A program made the position numbers and the translations under genes. A stretch of DNA of 64,000 nt from positions 62,001-126,000 of the forward strand of contig JBLWGC010000041.1 of NCBI GenBank assembly GCA_048772705.1, read 5' to 3'. This DNA is from Leidyana gryllorum EB-2025a (Eukaryota; Apicomplexa). Position 1 is the stretch's first letter; each line of letters begins with the position of its first letter. The notes beneath the pieces are model-generated. The model did not search any database. It was given only the letters and a program-made list of their open reading frames with translations, and was not told the origin of the DNA. Positions 36,123 to 46,380 of this stretch are shown here, in pieces.

Positions 36123-39100
36123 TCAGGGAACCGTTTCGGCGTTTGCGGGCTTGGAAACAATGATGTAATGAGGTTTGCGATAACGTTTCTCTTTTTTGAG
36201 CTCATTCCTCAAGGCTTGGGCGGCGGTTTTGATCCATCCGAGTTCTGCATCGCAATCGTGGCTGTGTTGTTGTGAGGAGAAGTGGGATATTCCAGAGCAC
36301 CAGGAGAGCAGATTGCAGACTCTATATTCCAGCTCGGTGCCTTCAAGCTTGCGCATGCTGCTTGGCCATCTGGTGAACTGTTTAGTAATGGCACCGAGGA
36401 TATGCAGGCGGAAGTCCAGCAAGTCAAGATCACTGTTGGAGATTCTCCAGGGCTCGAGATTCATCCGCTGAACGTCTTCGCTCGCCCGCGCGACCAGGGA
36501 TCTCCATCGTTGTCGAATTCTGCGAGTTCCTCCGCAGACTTTGGTGTCTATAGCCTTCACCTCGGACGCCCGCTTCTCGATGCTGTCTTCCTGTACGATA
36601 AAGTTTCGTTTGTACCCCTCGAATAGGTACCACATAGTGCTCGCGATGCACTGCACAGGTCCTTTGAGGGCGACAACTTCCAAACAGAGCGGGCATCGGG
36701 GTAGACGGCGTGCACTCACACGTTCTTCTTCCAAGTGTTCGTACCAAGTTTTCAGCACATTGAACTCAATAGGGTGTCCGCAGTCCAAAGTGTACCACCT
36801 TTGATTCTCTTCATCGGTTGAAGCGCAGATAATGTCTCCGACCACCGGTGTCACATCACATTCTTTGCACAAACACGGCTTCTGATCACACATTCCGCAG
36901 CAGCCGTGTCCGCAGTCCAGTGTTGTGAAACACGGCAGCATACATACGACGCTGCCTCCCGACCTCTCCGTCTCGACGTCGTGACAGACTCTCCCGCATG
37001 GCTGGTTGCACAATATGTGAATGCAGCGATAGTCGCATGGCTCAGTGCAAATAGCGCAGGTCTCGCCACAAAGCCGATCACATTGTCCGTGGGCACAGTG
37101 TCGAGAGCACAGCTCTTCACAGGGCCAACAACTCTGACCGCACTTCTTGGTACATCGATGACCGCAATACGGATGCACAGTAGAACACGACACGGCACAG
37201 GGCATATGCAGTCTGCGGCCATAACACAGTGAACAGAGTCCGGGACACATGTGGCCACACGGCAGTTTGACTCCACACGGCTCCAGACAGCCGGTTTTGT
37301 CGTCACATTGCCGTTTGTATACAGTACGACAGTCTTGACACTCCCGAATCACCTCTTCTTGGCATCCAACCCACGAACACGCACCTTCATGGTGAGCACT
37401 AAGAGTGCACGGGTGGGAACAACTGGACCCTTCTCGTCCACAAACAGTGCTGCTGTTATTCGTCTGGCCACCCAGTTCGGCGGTTACCCCTGGAGGCGTG
37501 ACATGGTCAATCGAATGCCGGGCAGTGAGGAACTTGTTGAACTCCTGGCGTTGGGACCTCGACATGATGAGTATTGTGCGACCTTTCACAGCTTCGTATA
37601 GTCGAAGGACACTGCTGACACTTTGTTCCCATCCCTCGTGTTCCGTCAGCAGAGCGATGGCCACATCTGGTTCCTCGTCGAGAGACCTTAGGTCGTCAAA
37701 CAAGACAGTGTGCACATTCTGCAAGTGATCATAGACAGCGATGCGGTCTAAACATTCAGCCTGATAGGTGGCCAGGAGGACTATGCAATCGCAGTTTTTG
37801 GCCCCCCCCTCTTCAGAGATTGTGTGTCCAATCCAAGCGAACGCAGACTGCAAGTGTGTGTCGTTCTCGCACTCTATGCAGAGAAGCGTTTGGGCTTCGG
37901 CCAGATCCAGACGGCTGGTGTCCGTTGTCAAACGAGGCTGTCTTCCTTCTTTCAGAGAGGTGCAGGCTTTGCTCGCCCACTGCTTTGTATTGATCAACAG
38001 CGTACTCTTGGCTCCCACTCTTATATTCCGAAGAGCGCTGCGGGAGTGGGGGTGAAAGGAGGCCACATTCAATAAGAAAACTCGTCGGTATGCGGTGTCC
38101 CGGATGTGCGGGAAGAACATTGGGAGGTGATCGGCGATTGTAATGTCAATGTCACTTTGGTGTGCGAGCGGCCGGGCACTGGGCTTGTGCAACCGAACCA
38201 GATTACCGAACCAGTCCTGCTCCACCCGGCTCAGAGTGTCTTCGTACTGACCTCTCCAACATTGTACAGCCCGCTCTCTCCACTCATGATGCATTCGCCA
38301 GAGATCGTTGGAGCGCTGAAGCTCATATAAGGATCCGGGCTGCGGTGTATTGGAGCTCGAGGGGGAGTCGTCGGTGAATACCCTCGGGCAGAATCTGCTG
38401 ATGATATCCTCAATTCTCCAAGACAACGGAGAATAGTGATTGTCGAGGAGTTCTGTTAAATGGTGTGGATTAATCCTCTGAAGTGTTCGCAGGAATAAGC
38501 GTCCACCCGGCAGCCTTCCCTGTTTCCTCAACTCAGCTGCGCACTCAATCTCCTCCCAACACCGAATGTGATCGAGCAAATCCCGGCCGGGCGCAACGAT
38601 TATCGCTTCGGGCTCTGTGGTGCCGTTCAGACCGGCGACGTGCTTCTCGTCCAACAATAGGAGACGTTGATGGACCTGACGAGGATTCATTGTTTCATTG
38701 ATACCTCGAGACAGATGCAGCGCTTGATCTACCGTCTGACAGATAACCAAATAGTGCGGGCTCTCGTGATCCATATACACCTGCATAGCCTCGAGGACTG
38801 TCCGCACCACCAGTGACGGAGCGACCCCCAAAGCCAAGAAACCCTCGTGGTTTTGGATCAGACTTGCCAGAGAGGTCGTCTTGCGGGGGTCATACGACAC
38901 CTCACTCAGAGGCTCGATCAATCGGGTGGGAGCCATAAGATTGCAATGGATGGCAGCCGCGACACCCTCAGCGTCTAAGCCTATCTCGAAAAGTAGTGAA
39001 CGTCCCTCTGGCAGCGTCGCTGGAGTCTGGAACTGTGTGAGATCTCCCGGGTCGAATGGCTCAATCCACATCATGTCGTCATGCACTGCGAGAGGCAGAG

Positions 39101-39746
39101 ACTGCTGGTGATACTTTGCCATCGCTTCCTCGGCTTCCCGACCACCGGTTCTCGCCACCAATCCAACGAATACTCCCTCCGTTGTCACCAGAAATATGAG
39201 GTTTCGAGGACGACGCAGTCGACTCCATAGGCGCTGAGAAGCATTAGCTGTGAATAAGAGACTGGAGAGTGGGAAGGGGGCGATGAGCGATGAGTGAGCG
39301 ATGAGTGAGCGGTGAGTGAGCGGTGGGGTGGACAGTGAGGATTCAGACTCACCTGAGTCAGTGCCGGTGGCCGGTCCACTTGGAGACAGATACAGAGACG
39401 AGGAGCGAATGGGCCCGGGAGGACATCATAGGTGACAAAACGAAAGTCGGTATATATGGCGACCGAGTGCTGCCAGCAGGCCTCATAAGAGCCGCTCAGA
39501 CATTTGGGATTGAGCTTCGCCACATACAGATTTCTAACACTAATTCGTATTTGATCGACCAACGTCGGGGATATCGGCCTATCGAGCCGTGCGACCTCTG
39601 CATCGTTGTAGGGACGCCAGGCGCCTCGTTTGATCGACTGGAGGAGAGGCTCAAAGGTTCGCAGGAGCTCAATACGATAGTCATTCTTTCTCGCACTGTG
39701 AACCAATAATCAAGTCGCCGCGACCGCTGTTACCGTACGTGTTCAT
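36123..39746 (-). CDS. ZNFX1-like NFX1-type zinc-finger protein with degenerate helicase core
   Basis: In animals ZNFX1 is an RNA-binding SF1 helicase. Proposed start MNT (ATG 39746), then a short intron, then ARKNDYRIELLRTFEPLLQSI, the ZNFX1 N-terminal block, IYTDFRFVTYDVLP, and after a second intron QRLWSRLRRPRNLIFLVTTEGVFVGLVAR. The helicase region keeps the family layout (HYLVICQTVDQALHLSRGI; CIVLLATYQAECLDRI; DVAIALLTEHE; RTILIMSRS) but has no Walker A GxxGxGKT, no DEAA box and no clear motif VI. The C-terminal Cys/His array is intact: CSHPC, GCLEPCGVKLPCGHMCPGLC, HRCTKKCGQSC, CSRHC, HGQCDRLCGETC, TLDCGHGCCGMC. Stop at 36123. Confidence 0.82.
39281..39325. repeat. Minisatellite in ZNFX1-like intron
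   Basis: About four imperfect copies of an 11-mer of the type CGATGAGTGAG in the second intron of the ZNFX1-like gene. In the minus direction it reads CTCACTCATCG. Confidence 0.65.
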
Positions 39747-39878
39747 ATTTGGGCGCGCGGGTCTTCTCAGAGTGTGTTGTCAGCCCATTAGTCGAGACAT
39801 GGAAAAAACCTTTGATGAAGAACTACAACTCATCATGCCTGCGAAGGCCATTGAGATATAACACCAACATTACAGAGT

Positions 39879-41921
39879 CTACCCTGCGAAGTGGGTCGTC
39901 AGGAACGACGAAATCGCCTCCACACTCCTCTCGCCGTCATAAACGATTGGCATACTCGATCTGCAGCCGTGAAGGACACGCCAAACATGATTGCCACCTA
40001 CCGCTTGTCAATTATCACAATCATTGGTAATCCCTCAATGTTGAGGGTACCCATACGGCCTGACGCCGTCAGCAGGGGTGGGAACGTATTGCTCTCCACA
40101 TTCAGCGCCGCGAAAGTCAAACTCGCACTGCTGAACCGTTCAGCTACTGCAGTGTACAGAGGTGTGACCTTGTAGCAGTGAGCACACCTGAGGCGCGCAA
40201 TCGAACGAGATCTAACCACCACAAACTCACCAATTGGCATACAGATAGACCACAAGTGAGGGGGCCTTCGGGTCGTTCAACAGATCGTTGAGCCCATAGC
40301 TGCTCAGGTGCTGCCGACCAGGAATGTCCCGCTGTGCTGAACACGCACGCACACTCACCACAATGGCACCGTCAGGTTTGGCTTTGACGGAATCCGACGG
40401 CAGCAAATTCGGTCGCAAATCATCCCGCATCGCGCCTTTGTTGAGGAAAGAAGAAGGTGTGAAGGCCACAATCCGTGTGTGTTTGCGGGACTCACGCTCA
40501 GCGAATGACTTGAGCTTTGCGCTGCTGGCCTCCATCCAGTTGCTTTCTTTGAATTCGTATCCCACTCGCGACTCTGTTAGAGTTGGAGAGAACCACGTTC
40601 TCTCAGTCGAGGTGTCTGGTGCCGTGGCGACAGCGTATCGAGGGATCAAAGTTGGGAGCGGTTTGTAGAGGATGAGACGGGGCGGGAGGCTCATTCGCAT
40701 GAGATCGGTCGCATTCTGATCAATAATTTGACTCAACGAGAGCCAATCCAGCAGTCTTCTTTCGAATGGAGTCGAAGCTCCCATTTCGGCTACAATCAGA
40801 CCCAAACTTCGCAGAGGTTTCAGCTGTAGAACAAAGGGACGGGCGATATGTGGTGATCCCTCCTTCGGATTTGTGACACTCACCTTCTCGCGGGCCTCAC
40901 TCAACGCAGCGTCGTCAATGTTCTCTGGGTAGATGGCCAGTAAGACGGGTTTCATTCCTCCCAGCACCTGTTGATGAATGTGGGTTACTCGCGCTTCTCT
41001 CTCATTCATGAGACTTACGCCTTGGGCATTGCTTTTATCGAGGCGGAGGGGAGATTTTTCTTGTAGTATTGTGGCATAGGAGGGTATGTCGGTTGCCACT
41101 TTGAGCTCCCAGTGGGTCCAGCCGGCTCCCAGCCTGTTTCTGTACAGGAGAGAACAGGTTGAGGGGGCGCCCCCGATGACTTTAGCGCAATGATTGGTGC
41201 GAGCTATCGGGAATTCATAAGCAGTTTTGGCCAAATCTACCAGGGTGGGTTGGTCGTTGCAATTGCACAGCAAACCCAATTCTGAGGCGAATTGCATCAG
41301 ATCTTTGAGCTCCGACTCAGTCTGGATTTCCACCGCCTCGGGCTGGCTTTTATCTTGCCTGCAAGCTACTGCCATGAGACGGAGACCTGATAGCCTACTG
41401 GAGCGTCCACAGATAAACATTCGGGGCCTGCAGCTCGCCGGTGAAGATCTCCGGTTCCTGTTCTTCTCTGAGAGAGGGGCGGGCACACACATACTTTGGG
41501 TGTAGCGCGTTCCAACAGCTTACACATCGAGATAGAGGGTTGTGGGCACCCAGTCAATTCCCCATTGATCCAATACTTCGGGATACTTTGCGGCATCAAT
41601 GGTGACGAATCGTGGAGCTCGGTCGCCGTGTGTATGGTTATAGTACTCTGCAACCCGATCGAGTTCGTTCAGATACTTTCTGCAGGGCGAGCACCAGTCG
41701 GCTTGGACCACAAGGAGTGTGGACTGGGAAACCGAGGATAAGTCGGCAGGTGATATACTATGCACGAGTTCCGAGTGTTGTGGCAAAGAGTCAGAAGAAC
41801 GAGCAGCGTAACGCCTATTGCGGGAAAAGCCCCATATCGGGGTACTCGGAGCATTCCAATTGGGAGTGTTAGCCAGGGAGAACACTATGCCCAGCAGGCA
41901 TGCTGCAAGTGCCCTGGACAT
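39879..41921 (-). CDS. Protein disulfide isomerase family protein, two thioredoxin domains
   Basis: ER/secretory thiol oxidoreductase. Begins with a signal peptide (MSRALAACLLGIVFSLANT). Thioredoxin domain 1: STLLVVQADWCSPCRKYLNELDRVA ... WGIDWVPTTLYLD, active site WCSPC. A long middle of roughly 400 residues has no active-site cysteines (GMKPVLLAIYPENIDD, PRLILYKPLPTLIPRYAVA) and probably contains redox-inactive thioredoxin-like folds. Domain 2: PSLVVYLYANW spliced to CAHCYKVTPLYTAVAERF (active site WCAHC, split by an intron at the Trp/Cys junction), then NIEGLPMIVIIDK, and a last exon MPIVYDGERSVEAISSFLTTHFAG. The C-terminus has no KDEL-type signal. Divergent from the glutaredoxin with 19 bp between ATGs. 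Confidence 0.85.
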
Positions 41922-41940
41922 TTTTTTTCTCGACTACACA
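41922..41940. promoter_or_regulatory. 19-bp spacer between divergent start codons with T tract
   Basis: Between the PDI-like and glutaredoxin genes. T8 (41921-41928) followed by CTCGAC and the plus-strand ATG at 41941. Confidence 0.5.
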
Positions 41941-42546
41941 ATGCTTCCCACTCTGCGGATGCTATCCAAGAGTCAATCATCAACATGGCTTGCTAGAAGT
42001 GCTGTGCCCATGCTGTGGTCGACTCGTACTAATCATATAAATGTCCCGAGGCGATGGAACGGGAGCAGCGGAGGTGACTGTGAGAACGGCGGAAGCCAGC
42101 CGTCTTTTAAGGAAGCTCCCAACACCACCACCACACCAGCTAGCGAGAGTCTGTTGAAGGGGAGGACGATACCCTTGGAGAGGAAGGAGTACGCTGATTT
42201 GCCTTCAACTCGATATGATGCTATTGGGGTGCTGTCGGATCTGATCGGCAACCATCCAGTGGTATTGTTTATGAAGGGGACTCCGGACGCTCCCAAGTGT
42301 GGCCACAGTCGGAAAGCCACCGAGGCAATCGCAAGGACGGGGCTGAAGCATTATATCGTGGTGGATGTACTCGCAAGTCCCGTTATCAGAAGTACATTGA
42401 AAGAGCTAGCTGGATGCAAAACAGTGCCACAACTCTTTGTAAAGGGCCAATTCGTTGGCGATGCATCGAAAGTGGTCGAAATGCAAGAGTCTGGAGAGCT
42501 CCTGGATCTGTTCGCAAGTTGCGCCGCCGACACACACACGGAGTGA
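41941..42546 (+). CDS. Monothiol glutaredoxin (GRX5-like), active site CGHS
   Basis: Intronless, 201 residues. A long Ser/Arg-rich N-terminus (MLPTLRMLSKSQSSTWLARS) looks like a mitochondrial presequence. The glutaredoxin domain begins VLSDLIGNHPVVLFMKGTPDAPKCGHSRKATEAI. The family motif is CGFS; here it is CGHS. The glutathione-site TVPQLFVKGQFVGDASKVVEM (TVPQ, GG/GD part) is conserved. Predicted role is [2Fe-2S] transfer downstream of ISCU, whose gene lies 7 kb away. Not a dithiol type, since only one active-site Cys is present. Confidence 0.9.
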   Translation: MLPTLRMLSKSQSSTWLARSAVPMLWSTRTNHINVPRRWNGSSGGDCENGGSQPSFKEAPNTTTTPASESLLKGRTIPLERKEYADLPSTRYDAIGVLSDLIGNHPVVLFMKGTPDAPKCGHSRKATEAIARTGLKHYIVVDVLASPVIRSTLKELAGCKTVPQLFVKGQFVGDASKVVEMQESGELLDLFASCAADTHTE

Positions 42547-42616
42547 GAGGCGTTTTGAGCATTGTTTTTTGTGACTTCAAAACACATTCATCTCTCCTTC
42601 CGCGCTCCACCCAAAG

Positions 42617-42994
42617 ATGTCTGGAATCACTGTTCACGCTGATGTCATCTCTGAGTGGAACCAGATGAAGCTCAAGCATGCTTACAACTACTTGACCTTC
42701 AAGGTACAAGACCAGAAGGAGATTGTTGTCGACAAGAAGGGCAAGGGATCTTTCAACGAGTTCAAGAGCACTTGTCTGGAGGCCAACCAATGCCGCTACG
42801 CTGTCGTCGAAGTGCCCAACACCCCGAAAATTGTTTTCATTATGTGGACCCCCGACTCGGCCGGAGTCAAGGATAAGATGATCTACGCATCCAGCCGCCA
42901 GGCTATTTTGGAAAAGTTGGCGGGTCACGCTAAAGCTATTCAAGCCTCTGATCACTCAGACATCGACGAGAACAAGGTTCGTGCTGCTCTTTAG
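42617..42994 (+). CDS. Actin-depolymerising factor/cofilin
   Basis: Intronless, 125 residues, the short ADF size common in apicomplexans. Starts MSGITVHADVISEWNQMKLKHAYNYLTFKV; the N-terminal Ser that is normally a phosphorylation site is present (Ser2). Later CRYAVVEVP, KIVFIMWTPDSAGVKDKMIYASSRQAILEKL is the actin-binding long helix and its lead-in. The sequence is highly regular in codon use, and the upstream T6-GTGAC lies 50 bp before the ATG. It turns over actin filaments in the cytosol. Confidence 0.96.
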   Translation: MSGITVHADVISEWNQMKLKHAYNYLTFKVQDQKEIVVDKKGKGSFNEFKSTCLEANQCRYAVVEVPNTPKIVFIMWTPDSAGVKDKMIYASSRQAILEKLAGHAKAIQASDHSDIDENKVRAAL

Positions 42995-43123
42995 AGAAAG
43001 TGTTGCTACAAAGTGATTGTTCGTGATTAAGGTCCTTTCTTGTGAATCACAGGGGGGAGTGCAATCCATAAGCACCTTCATGCAACATGTAACAAAAGTT
43101 GAAAGTTCAAAATAAAGGTCTCT

Positions 43124-44033
43124 CTAAGCAGTTGCGTTCAGCAACTCCTCAGTCTCTTCCATGTTGTGCTGAGGGGTCTCAGCATTCGGGCCGGTCAGTC
43201 CCTCCTTCTCGCCCGGAAGAGTGTGCCAGCCCTTGCGGTAGACGCACAGCCAGATAAAGACGAAAATGGCAAACCAGAATCTAAGAGCAGTGCTGCTGTA
43301 TCCCTGGTAGTGGGGTCTGATGTCGTAGTCTTCGCCTAGAGCGAGGTAGTACTTGCTGGCTGCATATCTATGCCACCACAATTGAAGCAGGACGTCGGCG
43401 TGGAGCTCAACCAGAGAGATCGGAGCCAGGAAAAGGAGAATGATAACGTCTATGACGACAATCGCGCGGTAGTGAGTTCTGATGCTGCCGAGAAGGCCGT
43501 TTTTCGCGAAGAGGGTGGAGAGCTGCGATATGGAAAATGGTGAATTCAGACTGTTGAGTGTTGAATCTCACCCTGGCCAGGAGGCTGCAACCCAGGAGAC
43601 AGGTGGTCACGATAGCTAAAATGAAAAGTGTTTTGGTCGATTTGATCGAGTCGGAAAGGTTGAGGCAGAGAGACTTGTCAGCACCATCTCCTTCACAGAT
43701 GGTGTCCTGGAACCTGGTGTTTTTCCGAACACGTGTGCCAATGGTACAGCAAAATCTGAGTACTCACTCTTGGAACGATCCCAAGGGAAGGTAGGTACCA
43801 TCGGTGGGCCACGCTTCCTTGGGATAGGCCTTGAAGCCTCTGCCGACGGTCGCGAGGGTGACAGGGTTGAAGCTGCCCACACCCTCTGCGTTTTTTATTC
43901 CAGCGGGCCAGAAGAGCTGTGTGGCTAAGGGCAGCCAGAACTCTATGAAACTGAGGGCGAAGATTAGCGTTTCGATGCAAATGAAGGCAATCTGGGCCCG
44001 TTTGTGGATACGAGTGTCGCTAGTATCGGACAT
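43124..44033 (-). CDS. Four-TM integral membrane protein, family not recognised
   Basis: ATG at 44033 (MSDTSDTRIHKRAQIA). Several exons. TM1 lies in IAFICIETLIFALSFIEFWLPL; an outside loop has CEGDGADKSLCLNLSD, with two Cys that could pair; TM2 is LFILAIVTTCLLGCSLLA; TM3 (about 43480-43400) is IVVIDVIILLFLAPISLV; TM4 is RFWFAIFVFIWLCVY. The C-terminal tail is acidic (NMEETEELLNATA). The intron at about 43736 carries ACACGTGT. Topology resembles tetraspanin-type or gregarine/apicomplexan small membrane proteins, but no signature was found. Confidence 0.65.
43729..43736. repeat. ACACGTGT palindrome in 4-TM gene intron
   Basis: Eight-base palindrome inside the first intron of the four-TM gene. 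Confidence 0.5.
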
Positions 44034-44096
44034 TTTCGTTCTCGGTTGCACGCAGTCGTACTAGGTGCATGCACATGAAGTGTCTACTTGGATGAG

Positions 44097-45593
44097 CTAA
44101 GCACCAGTCTTCGCCATCAAATCACGTGTATTCACATAGATCTGTTTGAAGATGTGGTGTTGCTTGTTGTACATCTCCCGTACTTCAGGAACCGGTTCCT
44201 GGATACTTCCGACTCGGTTCCACCCCTCGATATCTTCGAGGCTGCATGTCTTGGTGGCGAGCGCGGCCAAAAATCCATCACCGAACGAAGCGCCGGTCAT
44301 TTTCTCGCGAACAACCTGAGGGTATCCGCTAATGTCCGACACTGCCCGAATCCAGATCGGGTTCTTCGTACCCCCGCCAACAGCGACCATTTTGCGGGGA
44401 GGAATGCCGGCTTCTTCAAAGGTCTCGATGGCGTGTCGAACGCCATGTGCAATTCCCTCTATTCCAGCTCGATAAATATCAGCTCGAGTATGCGTAAGGT
44501 CCAATCCAAAAATGACACCCTTCGCAAGTGGGTCGTGGATGGGTGTTCGTTCGCCAGAAAAATAGGGTAGCATTAATAGACCTCTTGCTCCGGGTGGGGA
44601 TTGCATTCCCTCTCGACACATTTGCACTATAACTTCATCGGGGCTCTTGTCGCGGAATATCTCTCTTCCCATCCACCGAGTCAGTGTACCGCTGGTAGCC
44701 AGACCAGCTTGTGACACATGTAATCCTTTGAAGAGCCACGGCGCATACCAAAGTCTAGAGTCTCGGACAATGTTCTCAGTCACTTGAATAATAAAAATAG
44801 TTGATCCATACATCATCATCAGATCTCCAGGACTGACCACTCCCACACTTAAGGCTTCGGCAGCAGCATCAATCGTTCCACATACCACTGGAGTACCCTC
44901 AGCGAGCCCAGTTTCAATAGAAGCAATCCGGTTAACATGTCCAACAATCTCACTGCTCCACGTCAAACGAGGGAGGTATTCAGGTTTTATAATTCCATCA
45001 CAATGCTCTTCATTCCAGCATTGTCTCACAGGGTCATACAGTGGAGTGTACCCCGCTGCAGTGAAGTGATCCATCACGTACTCTCCAGTAAGCTTATGCA
45101 CGATATATGATGTCGCACTCAGGACCATTCGGGTCTTCGCATACAGATCAGGCCGTTGACGCTTCAACCATAAAATCTTCGGCCCAACCGACTGACTTGT
45201 CAATCCAGAATTGCATGTTTCCAACAAGTAGTCAACACCATACTTGGATAAAAGTATCTCAATCTCGCGATGAGCTCGAGTATCCACTCCATACAACACA
45301 CCATTAGTCAAAGGCTTTCCTTCTTCATTGAGAGGCAGCATACAGGGGCCAATGGCACTCGTACAAATGGCTCCAATCTCTCTTGGATCACAGTTGAACT
45401 CGTTCAATAGCTTCCGTACAATGTCTTTCACGTCACCCCACCACACACCCTCAGGGTCGTGCTCCGCCCATCCACTTTGCGGAACCAACATTTCATGAGG
45501 TTTGGAGGCGGTGGCTAGCAATATACCTTTGCTATCCACAAGCACCCCCTTCGATTCGAAAGTACCAACATCAACACCAATAAAAAATACCAT
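44097..45593 (-). CDS. FGGY-family carbohydrate kinase (xylulokinase-like), bacterial type
   Basis: Phosphorylates a pentulose or related sugar with ATP. Intronless, 498 residues, the full bacterial size. Motifs: phosphate-1 FIGVDVGTFESKGVLVD, SGWAEHDPEGVWWGDV, sugar-site GVLYGVDTRAHRE, catalytic Asp in GTIDAAAEALSVGVVSPGDLMMMYGST, LMLPYFSGERTPIHDP, and the adenosine motif VAVGGGTKNPIWIRAVSDISG followed by GASFGDGFLAAL. The start is the ATG at 45593 (in-frame non-ATG extension ignored). All neighbours except a few have introns and this has none. Closest in style to bacterial (Firmicutes-like) FGGY kinases, so lateral transfer is likely. Substrate is not settled by sequence. Confidence 0.92.
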   Translation of the reverse strand: MVFFIGVDVGTFESKGVLVDSKGILLATASKPHEMLVPQSGWAEHDPEGVWWGDVKDIVRKLLNEFNCDPREIGAICTSAIGPCMLPLNEEGKPLTNGVLYGVDTRAHREIEILLSKYGVDYLLETCNSGLTSQSVGPKILWLKRQRPDLYAKTRMVLSATSYIVHKLTGEYVMDHFTAAGYTPLYDPVRQCWNEEHCDGIIKPEYLPRLTWSSEIVGHVNRIASIETGLAEGTPVVCGTIDAAAEALSVGVVSPGDLMMMYGSTIFIIQVTENIVRDSRLWYAPWLFKGLHVSQAGLATSGTLTRWMGREIFRDKSPDEVIVQMCREGMQSPPGARGLLMLPYFSGERTPIHDPLAKGVIFGLDLTHTRADIYRAGIEGIAHGVRHAIETFEEAGIPPRKMVAVGGGTKNPIWIRAVSDISGYPQVVREKMTGASFGDGFLAALATKTCSLEDIEGWNRVGSIQEPVPEVREMYNKQHHIFKQIYVNTRDLMAKTGA

Positions 45594-45988
45594 GATCACT
45601 GCAATGCAACACCAATAAACAGGAAGGAGTAGATCACTGCAATCACGGTCAACAGCAAATTCAATAAGTCTAGTACACGCCAAAAATCCGACCTTTCTTC
45701 GTCATCATGTGTGCGCCGATCGAACGCGTGCGTCACCCCCCTGTGCTATCATGGCCACCCCGTTTGTACCATTCGGCAAAGTGTGTTGTTGATTTAGCGA
45801 TCTAATGTTCATGCGATTCGATGTGGTCAGGTCGCATCTGTCTTGCTTTCTGGCTGAACACGCATCTGAGGGTCGTCTTTCCCGAGACACCGTACCGTAG
45901 TAATCTAGCAACTAGCTGCCGTAGGCGTAAGGAAGTATGAGCCAGTGTCCTGTCGTCAGTTCGCCACTTGCTCGGTGTTGCGTGCAAA
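45594..45988. other. Gene-free stretch, 395 bp
   Basis: Upstream region of the FGGY kinase and 3' flank of the small helical protein gene on the same strand. I see no RNA gene or repeat here. Confidence 0.55.
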
Positions 45989-46330
45989 TCATGCAACCTG
46001 AGCTTTCATCTCTTGGAAGGCATCGAACTCTCTCAGCACCATGTCTTTCAAGCTTCCCATGAACTGCTTTGCCCTTTCAGGGTACTCCGCAAAAATCGAC
46101 GCCAACGTCGCTTGAGCTTGCTCCAACCGGTCCTTCATCTCATCTTCCACCTCCTCCACCGAACGGCAATGAAAGTACTCAGCTAGTTCCTCTTGATGGT
46201 CGAAAAACTCTGCCATGATGTCCGTAGCCTCACTCACGTGTCCCTTTTTCAGCTCCCCTTTCGCCCGCTTCAATGAATCCGCATACATCGTTTGGACTTG
46301 AGCTGACACAGTAGGATCAGGAGCAACCAT
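45989..46330 (-). CDS. Small helical acidic protein (113 residues)
   Basis: Start ATG 46330 (MVAPDPTVSAQVQ). Almost entirely predicted alpha-helix: LKRAKGELKKGHVSEATDIMAEFFDHQEELAEYFHCRSVEEVEDEM and a second helix (LEQAQATLASIFAEYPERAKQFM). Charged, no Pro after the first residues, no TM, one Cys. Family not recognised. Codon pattern and clean start/stop support a real gene; it is divergent from WDR7, whose start is not resolved. Confidence 0.6.
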   Translation of the reverse strand: MVAPDPTVSAQVQTMYADSLKRAKGELKKGHVSEATDIMAEFFDHQEELAEYFHCRSVEEVEDEMKDRLEQAQATLASIFAEYPERAKQFMGSLKDMVLREFDAFQEMKAQVA

Positions 46331-46380
46331 ATTCACTTTGCGACTCCAAAAGGGTCTCTCTCCAAAAAGTACTGCCCTGT

